The position numbers and the translations under genes are program-made. A model generated the notes under the pieces. The model was not told the DNA's origin. It worked only from the letters and a program-made list of their open reading frames with translations, and searched no databases. This document shows positions 58,822-64,000 of a stretch of DNA of 64,000 nucleotides, one piece after another (the first letter of the stretch is position 1; each line of letters begins with the position of its first letter). Origin of the DNA: Streptomyces sp. SJL17-4 (GTDB lineage: Bacteria > Actinomycetota > Actinomycetes > Streptomycetales > Streptomycetaceae); contig NZ_CP104578.1 of NCBI RefSeq assembly GCF_036826855.1, positions 6,626,001-6,690,000 on the forward strand, given 5' to 3'.

Positions 58822-59760
58822 ATGTCAGCAGTCATCATCGTCCTGATCATTCTGGTGGTGCTTGTCTTCATCGCCCTGATCAAGACGATCCAGGTCATCC
58901 CGCAGGCGAGCGCGGCGATCGTGGAGCGCTTCGGCCGCTACACCCGCACGCTCAACGCCGGACTGAACATCGTCGTCCCGTTCATCGACTCCATCCGCAA
59001 CCGGATCGACCTGCGCGAGCAGGTCGTCCCGTTCCCGCCCCAGCCGGTGATCACCCAGGACAACCTCGTCGTCAACATCGACACGGTCATCTACTACCAG
59101 GTGACCGACGCGAGGGCCGCGACCTACGAGGTCGCCAGCTACATCCAGGCGATCGAGCAGCTCACCGTCACCACCCTGCGCAACATCATCGGTGGCATGG
59201 ACCTGGAGCGGACCCTGACCTCCCGCGAGGAGATCAACGCCGCCCTCCGCGGCGTCCTCGACGAGGCCACCGGCAAGTGGGGCATCCGCGTCAACCGCGT
59301 CGAGCTCAAGGCGATCGAGCCGCCGACCTCCATCCAGGACTCGATGGAGAAGCAGATGCGCGCCGAGCGCGACAAGCGCGCCGCGATCCTCACCGCCGAG
59401 GGCACCCGCCAGTCCGCCATCCTCACCGCGGAGGGCGAGAAGCAGTCCGCGATCCTCCGCGCCGAGGGCGAGTCCAAGGCCGCCGCCCTGCGCGCCGAGG
59501 GCGAGGCCCAGGCGGTCCGTACGGTCTTCGAGGCCATCCACGCCGGCGACCCGGACCAGAAGCTGCTCTCGTACCAGTACCTCCAGATGCTTCCGAAGAT
59601 CGCCGAGGGCGATGCCAACAAGCTCTGGATCGTGCCCAGCGAGATCGGCGACGCACTCAAGGGCCTCTCGGGCGCCTTCGGCAACAAGGACGGCAGCCTC
59701 CCCGGCTTCAACACCAAGGGCGCCGCGGCCGAAAGGCGAGACGAACCGCCGGTTGACTGA
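58822..59760 (+). CDS. SPFH/Band 7 (stomatin-like) protein
   Basis: A 312-residue slipin-like protein. An N-terminal membrane helix (AVIIVLIILVVLVFIALI) is followed by an SPFH domain with IVERFGRYTRTLNAGLN, RIDLREQVVPFPPQPVITQDN and GGMDLERTLTSRE, then a long helical region with repeats of AILTAEGxxQSAIL and AALRAEGEAQAV. The C-terminal region (SYQYLQMLPKIAEGDANKLWIVPSE) is also typical. It would scaffold membrane microdomains or protease complexes. It lies just downstream of the NfeD gene, which is its usual partner. Confidence 0.93.
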   Translation: MSAVIIVLIILVVLVFIALIKTIQVIPQASAAIVERFGRYTRTLNAGLNIVVPFIDSIRNRIDLREQVVPFPPQPVITQDNLVVNIDTVIYYQVTDARAATYEVASYIQAIEQLTVTTLRNIIGGMDLERTLTSREEINAALRGVLDEATGKWGIRVNRVELKAIEPPTSIQDSMEKQMRAERDKRAAILTAEGTRQSAILTAEGEKQSAILRAEGESKAAALRAEGEAQAVRTVFEAIHAGDPDQKLLSYQYLQMLPKIAEGDANKLWIVPSEIGDALKGLSGAFGNKDGSLPGFNTKGAAAERRDEPPVD

Positions 59761-59846
59761 CACGTACACGTAATCCTCGTGCATGATCGGTGCGAGCCCC
59801 TCGACCCCGGCGACGCCAGGGCGGGGAGGCGACTCGCTGACCATGT

Positions 59847-59852
59847 AAGGAG
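59847..59852 (+). promoter_or_regulatory. Shine-Dalgarno sequence that decides the TSUP start
   Basis: AAGGAG is immediately in front of an ATG (59853) and six bases in front of a TTG (59859) in the same frame. The spacing favours the TTG as initiation codon. Confidence 0.6.
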
Positions 59853-59858
59853 ATGGCG

Positions 59859-60626
59859 TTGTCCATCTGGGAAGCCCTGGCGGTCTTCGCCGCCGGCATC
59901 GGCGCCGGCACCATCAACACCATCGTCGGATCGGGAACGCTCATCACGTTCCCGGTCCTTCTCGCGACCGGACTCCCTCCGATCACCGCGAACGTCTCCA
60001 ACGCCCTCGGCCTCGTCCCCGGTTCCATCAGCGGAGCCATCGGCTACCGGGCCGAACTCAAGGGCCAGAAGCGCCGCATCATCCGTCTCGGCGTCGCCGC
60101 CCTCATCGGCGGCCTGATCGGCGCGATCCTGCTCCTCGCGCTCCCGTCCGACGCCTTCGACGCGATCGTCCCGGTCCTCATCGGCCTCGCACTCGTCCTG
60201 GTCGTCCTCCAGCCCCGCATCGCCGCCGCCGTCAAGCGCCGCCGCGAACAGACCGGCACCGAGGCCCACCCCGACGGCGGCCCCGTCCTCCTCGTCGGCC
60301 TCCTCCTCGCCAGCATGTACGGCGGGTACTTCGGCGCCGCCCAGGGCGTGCTCTACCTCTCCCTGATGGGCCTGCTGCTCCATGACACCCTGCAGCGGAT
60401 CAACGCCGTCAAGAACATCCTCGGCGCCCTCGTCAACGGCGTCGCCGCCGTCTTCTTCCTCTTCGTCGCCGAGTTCGACTGGACGGCCGTCCTGCTCATC
60501 GCCGTCGGCTCCACCATCGGCGGCCAGATCGGCGCCAAGGTCGGCCGCAGGCTGCCGCCCACGGTCCTGCGCGGAGTGATCATCACCGTCGGCGTCATCG
60601 CCATCCTCCAGCTGACGCTCCGCTAG
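59859..60626 (+). CDS. TSUP family permease (TauE/SafE)
   Basis: A 255-residue membrane protein of the TSUP family, which moves sulfite, sulfonate or related anions. About eight helices are present, with SIWEALAVFAAGIGAGTINTIVGSGTLITFPVLL as the first repeat and GGYFGAAQGVLYLSLMGLLL as the start of the second. TTG 59859 is chosen because the preceding AAGGAG is six bases away; ATG 59853, adjacent to it, would add two residues. It is convergent with the HNH gene across a long hairpin. The substrate is not known. Confidence 0.88.
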   Translation: MSIWEALAVFAAGIGAGTINTIVGSGTLITFPVLLATGLPPITANVSNALGLVPGSISGAIGYRAELKGQKRRIIRLGVAALIGGLIGAILLLALPSDAFDAIVPVLIGLALVLVVLQPRIAAAVKRRREQTGTEAHPDGGPVLLVGLLLASMYGGYFGAAQGVLYLSLMGLLLHDTLQRINAVKNILGALVNGVAAVFFLFVAEFDWTAVLLIAVGSTIGGQIGAKVGRRLPPTVLRGVIITVGVIAILQLTLR

Positions 60627-60644
60627 TTCCGGAGCCCGGAACGG

Positions 60645-60688
60645 CGGAAGGGCCCGCCTCCCCACACCGGGGGAGGCGGGCCCTTCCG
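60645..60688. terminator. Bidirectional hairpin between TSUP and HNH genes
   Basis: An 18-bp perfect inverted repeat (arms 60645-60662 and 60671-60688, starting CGGAAGGGCCCGCC) lies between the converging genes, 18 bases after the first stop. Confidence 0.8.
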
Positions 60689-60701
60689 CTACGAGACAGG
60701 G

Positions 60702-61208
60702 TTACGCGGCAGCCTTCGCCAGCCACTCCGGCAGCTCCGACCGCTCGCTCGCCCGCATCGCCAGCAGCATCGCGTCCGCGGGCGTCGGCTCGAACGGCTG
60801 GAACAGCAGCGGCATCCCCGCCTGCTCCGGGGTCCTGGCCGCCTTGCGGTGGTTGTCCTCGGCGCAGGAAGCGACCGTGTTCAGCCAGCTGTCCCCACCG
60901 CCCTGGGCCCGCGGCACCACGTGGTCCACGGTCGTCGCCCGCCGCCCGCAGTACGCGCACCGGTGCTGGTCCCGCACCAGCACCCCCCTCCTCGACCACG
61001 GCGCCTGTCTTCGGAACGGCACCCGGACGTAGCGGCAGAGCCTGATCACCCGCGGCACCGGAAGATCGACGGCCGCACCTCGGACCCGCAGATCGGGGTG
61101 GGCGTGCTCGACGACGGCCTTGTCCGTCAGGACAAGCACCACCGCACGGTTCAGAGTGACCGTCGACAGCGGCTCGAAGCTCGCGTTGAGTACCAGCGTG
61201 TCCCGCAT
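60702..61208 (-). CDS. HNH endonuclease family protein
   Basis: A 168-residue HNH nuclease-type protein common in actinobacteria. After a beta-rich N-terminus (MRDTLVLNASFEPLSTV), the HNH core reads CAYCGRRATTVDHVVPRAQGGGDSWLN, then C in ASCAEDNHRKAARTPEQAGM; the two CxxC-like pairs bind zinc and the DH of TVDHVVP is the nuclease His. The protein may act in DNA repair, though substrate is unknown. ATG 61208 has GGAGGTG upstream; the longer reading frame is a shadow. It is transcribed away from the YbhB gene. Confidence 0.88.
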   Translation of the reverse strand: MRDTLVLNASFEPLSTVTLNRAVVLVLTDKAVVEHAHPDLRVRGAAVDLPVPRVIRLCRYVRVPFRRQAPWSRRGVLVRDQHRCAYCGRRATTVDHVVPRAQGGGDSWLNTVASCAEDNHRKAARTPEQAGMPLLFQPFEPTPADAMLLAMRASERSELPEWLAKAAA

Positions 61209-61323
61209 TGTGCCCACCTCCCGTGTGCAGGCCCGGCCCCGGAGCGGGGCGGTGGGGCCTGGATCAACGATGGCCGGGCCGGCCCGGGTCGGACAACGCA
61301 ATATTTCCCGCGCAACAAAAGAT

Positions 61324-61358
61324 GCCCGCTTCTGATCTCTCCAAGACCAGAAGCGGGC
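61324..61358 (-). terminator. Rho-independent-type terminator of the YbhB gene
   Basis: On the minus strand GCCCGCTTCTG pairs with CAGAAGCGGGC around a 13-base loop, followed by ATCTTTTGTT, an unusually clear U-rich tail for Streptomyces. It is 18 bases after the stop of the YbhB gene. Confidence 0.85.
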
Positions 61359-61375
61359 AAACAACAAACGAACGA

Positions 61376-61912
61376 TCAGACCGCCGCGGGAGCCGCGTAC
61401 TCACCGATCAACTGGGCACGCCCCAGCGTGTGGAAGCGCAGATTGAACCCGACCACCGCCGGCGACACATCGCCGTCCGGACCGAGCTTCTCGCTGTCCA
61501 CCGCGTACACGGTGAAGACATAGCGATGCTGCTCCCCGGCCGGAGGAGCCGCGCCACCGAAGTCCTTCGAGCCGTAGTCGTTCCGGACGTGCACGGCCCC
61601 GGCCGGCAGCCCCTCGAACGCCCCCGACCCGGCACCGGCGGGCAGCTCGGTCACCGACACCGGGATGTCGAACAGCACCCAGTGCCAGAACCCGCTGCCC
61701 GTGGGGGCGTCCGGATCGAAGCAGGTGACGGCGAAGCTCTTCGTCTCCGCCGGGAACCCCTCCCAGCGCAGCTGCGGAGAGGTGTTCCCCGCCGCGTACA
61801 CCTGAGCGTCCTTCAGGACCCCGCCCGGCGCGATGTCGTCGCTCACCAGGGTGAACGCCGCCACCGGCGGATGGAAGTCATGCGGGAGCGGCGCCCTCTT
61901 GCCCTCGGACAC
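61376..61912 (-). CDS. YbhB/YbcL (PEBP, Raf kinase inhibitor-like) protein
   Basis: A 178-residue PEBP-fold protein. Family blocks are SPQLRWEGFPAETKSFAVTCFDPDAPTGSGFWHWVLFDIP, VRNDYGSKDFGGAAPPAGEQHRYVFTVYAVD and the C-terminal AQLIGEYAAPA. The conserved ligand-pocket residues (DPDAP and the GxHRY-type block) are present. Its function in bacteria is unknown. The GTG start follows GGAGG. It precedes its own U-tail terminator and lies downstream of the Spo0M gene on the same strand, 53 bases apart. Confidence 0.9.
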   Translation of the reverse strand: MSEGKRAPLPHDFHPPVAAFTLVSDDIAPGGVLKDAQVYAAGNTSPQLRWEGFPAETKSFAVTCFDPDAPTGSGFWHWVLFDIPVSVTELPAGAGSGAFEGLPAGAVHVRNDYGSKDFGGAAPPAGEQHRYVFTVYAVDSEKLGPDGDVSPAVVGFNLRFHTLGRAQLIGEYAAPAAV

Positions 61913-61965
61913 GTCGAATCCTCCGTCTCGCCCGTACTGCCTCAGCAGCCTTTACGGGGCCGAGC

Positions 61966-62748
61966 CTAGAGCCAGTTGCGGCGGCCGCCGACCTCGGCGA
62001 GCCACTGGTTCAGGTAAGCCGCCCAGTCGGTGGTGTGGAAGTCGTTCAGACCCACCTTGAACGCACGGAACGAGTCGCTGCCCTCACCGAAGAGACCCGG
62101 CTTCTTGTCCATCTCCAGGACGACGTCCATCTCACGGTCGTCCGCGACGAAGCTGACCTCGACCTGGTTCAGACCCCGGTACTGCTGCGGCGCGAAGAAC
62201 TCGATCTCCTGGTAGAAGGGCAGCTTCTGCCGCGTCCCCCGGATCTGCCCGCGCTCCATGTCCGCGCTCTTGAAGCGGAAGCCCAGCTGGAGGAACGCGT
62301 CGAGGATCGCCTGCTGCGCCGGCAGCGGGTGCACGTTGACCGGGTCCAGGTCACCGGAGTCCACCGCGCGGGCGATCTCCAGCTCGGTGGTCACACCGAT
62401 GTTCATCCCGCGCAGCTGCTGCCCCGAGACCGAGGTCACCGGCGTCTCCCACGGGATCTCCAGGCCGAACGGCACCACGTGCACCGCGCCGGCCTTCACC
62501 TCGAAGGCACCGCCCAGACGGACCTTGACGAACTCGATGTCCTGCTTCTGCTCCTGGTCACCGCCCTCGACCTCGACCCGCGCCTGCAGCCCGACGGAAA
62601 GCCCCTCGATCTGCTGGTCGACATTGCCGCCCTGGATCCGGACCTCACCCTGGACGACACCGCCGGGAACCACGTTCTCCTCGGTGAGCACCGTCTCCAC
62701 GGTGGCCCCACCAGCACCCAGGCTCGCGAGCAGCTTCTTGAAACCCAT
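61966..62748 (-). CDS. Spo0M-like sporulation/arrestin-fold protein
   Basis: A 260-residue protein of the Spo0M family, with two arrestin-like beta-sandwich domains. It starts MGFKKLLASLGAGGATVETVLTEENVVPGGVVQGEVRI and has AVDSGDLDPVNVHPLPAQQAILDAF and the C-terminal ADDREMDVVLEMDKKPG. In Bacillus, Spo0M affects sporulation and cell shape; the Streptomyces role is not established. ATG 62748 has GGAG eight bases upstream. It lies upstream of the YbhB gene on the same strand. Confidence 0.9.
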   Translation of the reverse strand: MGFKKLLASLGAGGATVETVLTEENVVPGGVVQGEVRIQGGNVDQQIEGLSVGLQARVEVEGGDQEQKQDIEFVKVRLGGAFEVKAGAVHVVPFGLEIPWETPVTSVSGQQLRGMNIGVTTELEIARAVDSGDLDPVNVHPLPAQQAILDAFLQLGFRFKSADMERGQIRGTRQKLPFYQEIEFFAPQQYRGLNQVEVSFVADDREMDVVLEMDKKPGLFGEGSDSFRAFKVGLNDFHTTDWAAYLNQWLAEVGGRRNWL

Positions 62749-62836
62749 GACCTTCACTCCTTCTCAGTCCTGACCCCTACATACGCGCGACGACCGTAGT
62801 CGGTTCCCCAGCGGACCCCCACTACGCTCGTGCGCC

Positions 62837-63499
62837 ATGAGCGAGAGCCCCGACCGTACGCCGCTCCCACGGACCTTCTTCGACCGCCCGGTCCTCGAGG
62901 TCGCCCCCGACCTCCTCGGCCGCACACTCCTCCGCCGTTCCCCCGGAGGACGGATGGAACTGCGCCTCACGGAGGTGGAGGCGTACGCCGGCGCGATCGA
63001 CCCCGGCTCGCATGCCTTCCGGGGCCGGACGGCGCGCAACGCCGTCATGTTCGGCCCGCCCGGCCACGCGTACGTCTACTTCACCTACGGCATGTGGCAC
63101 TGCCTCAACCTGGTGTGCGGCCCGGAGGGCGAGGCGAGCGGGGTACTGCTCCGCGCGGGGGAGGTCCTTCGGGGCGCCGAGCAGGCACGCCCCCGCCGCC
63201 GCTCGGCCCGGTACGACCACGAGCTGGCCAAGGGCCCCGCCCGTCTCGCCACGGCCCTCGACATCGGCCTCTCCCTGAACGGCACCGACACCTGCGCGGG
63301 CCCGGACGCCCCTCTCTCCCTCCTGACCGGCACCCCGCCGGCGCCCGACCGCATCCGCAACGGCCCCCGCACAGGAGTCGGCGGCGACGGCGCCCCGCAC
63401 CCCTGGCGCTTCTGGATCGACGACGACCCGACGGTGAGTCCGTATCGCCCCCACACGCCCCGGAAACGTCCACTTGACTCGGGGGCCCCGAGCGCCTAA
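62837..63499 (+). CDS. DNA-3-methyladenine glycosylase, AAG/MPG family
   Basis: A 220-residue alkyladenine DNA glycosylase of the MPG type, which removes 3-methyladenine and hypoxanthine from [11 protein letters not shown] is followed by the catalytic Glu block [10 protein letters not shown] (near residue 47), [28 protein letters not shown] and [12 protein letters not shown] LLTGTP. Length is typical. ATG 62837 is preceded by TACGCT eight bases away and no ribosome binding site, so it may be leaderless. Its last 26 bases overlap the first promoter of the rRNA leader. Confidence 0.9.
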   Translation: MSESPDRTPLPRTFFDRPVLEVAPDLLGRTLLRRSPGGRMELRLTEVEAYAGAIDPGSHAFRGRTARNAVMFGPPGHAYVYFTYGMWHCLNLVCGPEGEASGVLLRAGEVLRGAEQARPRRRSARYDHELAKGPARLATALDIGLSLNGTDTCAGPDAPLSLLTGTPPAPDRIRNGPRTGVGGDGAPHPWRFWIDDDPTVSPYRPHTPRKRPLDSGAPSA

Positions 63500-63502
63500 C
63501 GT
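63474..63502 (+). promoter_or_regulatory. Strong promoter of the rRNA operon
   Basis: TTGACT (63474-63479) and TAACGT (63497-63502) are separated by 17 bases and lie at the end of the glycosylase gene. This is a near-consensus principal sigma promoter placed about 500 bases upstream of the expected 16S gene, as in multi-promoter rRNA operons of Streptomyces. Confidence 0.75.
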
Positions 63503-63736
63503 AGCCCGAGCAGCTGGTTACGGGCCTGCTTGTTCGAGCACCCCGCAGCGGCCACCCACTACTCAAGACGACTCCCCAGCAGGGGCGTATTTCGGCATGC
63601 CGGAATACGAATTCGATTGACTCGATTATGAGTCACCGAAGAAATCAGCTAAAGTAGTGAACACGCCGAAAGGCGAAAGGCAGCCAACAGGCCACCGGAT
63701 ACAAACTCCGAACCGGAAACGGAACGGAAAATGATC

Positions 63737-63745
63737 TGGTAAGGT
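63737..63745 (+). promoter_or_regulatory. Extended -10 promoter element in the rRNA leader
   Basis: TGGTAAGGT combines a TGn extension with a TAAGGT hexamer. TAAAGT at 63650-63655 is another -10-like box, without a good -35. These fit additional rRNA promoters, but only the first promoter has both hexamers. Confidence 0.5.
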
Positions 63746-63802
63746 TGGAAACACGAAGGGAAGCCCGGAGGAAAGCCCGAGAGGGTGAGTACAAAGGAAG
63801 CG

Positions 63803-63830
63803 TCCGTTCCTTGAGAACTCAACAGCGTGC
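63803..63830 (+). promoter_or_regulatory. boxA-type antitermination element in the rRNA leader
   Basis: The core TTGAGAACTCAACAGCGTG (63811-63829) resembles the boxA-containing leader motif of actinobacterial rRNA operons, TTTGAGAACTC. Such elements bind the Nus antitermination complex. Confidence 0.7.
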
Positions 63831-63863
63831 CAAAAATCAACGCCAGATTAGTTGATACCCCGT

Positions 63864-63877
63864 CCATCTTCGGATGG
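63864..63877 (+). ncRNA. UUCG tetraloop hairpin in rRNA leader
   Basis: CCATC, TTCG and GATGG form a stable five-base-pair UUCG hairpin in the transcribed leader. It follows the boxA element and may be part of the leader folding that precedes rRNA processing. Confidence 0.5.
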
Positions 63878-63947
63878 CGAGGTTCCTTTGAAAGTCCTGC
63901 CGGCCCTTGTGGTGGGTAGGCAACATACACAGCGAGGACGCTGTGGA

Positions 63948-63977
63948 CAGTCGGCCTTATTCCGGCCTGACTGTCCC
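63948..63977 (+). ncRNA. Leader stem-loop near the end of the window
   Basis: CAGTC and GGCC pair with GGCC and TGACTG around TTATTCC. It lies close to the expected 16S 5' end, so it may take part in the RNase III processing stem. Confidence 0.45.
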
Positions 63978-64000
63978 GCTCAACGCGAGTGTCACCCGAT

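Larger units (their letters stand above)
63500..64000 (+). other. rRNA operon leader, 16S gene expected just past the window
   Basis: This noncoding stretch is AT-richer than its neighbours and has no credible gene. It contains several promoter-like elements, a boxA-type antitermination element, and hairpins (63864-63877 and 63948-63977), and ends in GTGTCACCCGAT. In Streptomyces the sequence that follows such a motif is a short spacer and then the 16S 5' end AGAGTTTGATCCTGG, so the 16S gene probably starts tens of bases beyond the edge. The gene itself is not in the window. Confidence 0.8.

Noticed and set aside
63500..64000. tRNA or small protein gene in the AT-richer right end
   Set aside because: No cloverleaf can be formed, and the 93-codon minus-strand frame there lacks GC bias and a ribosome binding site. 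The region fits an rRNA leader.

Overview
This window is chromosomal DNA from a Streptomyces-type actinomycete. The evidence is very high GC with strong third-position GC bias, many GTG starts, short stop/start overlaps (ATGA, GTGA, TAATG, TGATG), a ChpE-type chaplin, a SURF1 protein, Streptomyces-type small membrane proteins, and an actinobacterial rRNA leader at the right edge. From memory, not a search, the order chelatase/cobQ/cobD - pit - fabG/fabI - serB - chpE resembles the S. coelicolor core region around SCO1850 to SCO1800. It looks like core chromosome: I found no insertion sequence, prophage, CRISPR array, tRNA gene or large biosynthetic cluster.

Layout. 0-5.1 kb: a leftward cobalamin operon (cobD, cobQ, ChlI/ChlD-fused chelatase, cobO cut by the window edge) behind a cobalamin riboswitch. 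5.1-6.8 kb: phosphate transporter pit and a small membrane partner behind a PHO box. 7-14.6 kb: single housekeeping genes (an alpha/beta hydrolase lacking its nucleophile, a VOC protein, a zinc peptidase, an ABC-F ATPase with a possible leaderless 7-codon leader ORF, a small HTH protein, an enoyl-CoA hydratase). 14.6-17.8 kb: an Asp23/AmaP-type envelope module. 17.8-21.6 kb: SDR, GH15 hydrolase, SURF1, zinc-ribbon protein. 21.7-27.7 kb: a TetR regulator overlapping a BRCT exonuclease gene, divergent from an operon of acetoacetate-decarboxylase-like protein, SDR and two amidohydrolases, with a perfect palindromic operator between them.

27.7-32.5 kb: VIT1-type transporter; a sterol-desaturase/AGMO-superfamily hydroxylase overlapping a lysoplasmalogenase and followed by a zinc alcohol dehydrogenase, which could form an ether-lipid breakdown cassette; then a CoA transferase with a palindrome at its promoter. 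32.5-38.8 kb: secreted subtilase, acetate symporter pair, moaA, small membrane proteins. 38.9-45 kb: tyrS, the TldD/PmbA pair, and fabG-fabI of type II fatty acid synthesis. 45-50 kb: secreted protein, FadR-type regulator and divergent MFS transporter sharing an operator, a 38-residue transporter-associated peptide, SixA-type phosphatase, serB. 50-56.3 kb: a double-FHA ABC exporter resembling mycobacterial Rv1747, a secreted lytic transglycosylase, a GAF histidine kinase/LuxR regulator pair, chpE. 56.4-63.5 kb: ABC ATPase, NfeD and SPFH proteins, TSUP permease, HNH endonuclease, YbhB protein, Spo0M-like protein, 3-methyladenine glycosylase. 63.5-64 kb: promoter and leader of an rRNA operon whose 16S gene should start just past the edge.

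The most promising candidates for undescribed biology are the ether-lipid cassette, the TetR-controlled decarboxylase/amidohydrolase operon, and the Asp23 module. Several genes (MFS transporter, NfeD, hydroxylase, possibly SURF1 and the histidine kinase) have a TAnnnT box 6-7 bases before the start codon, suggesting leaderless mRNAs.
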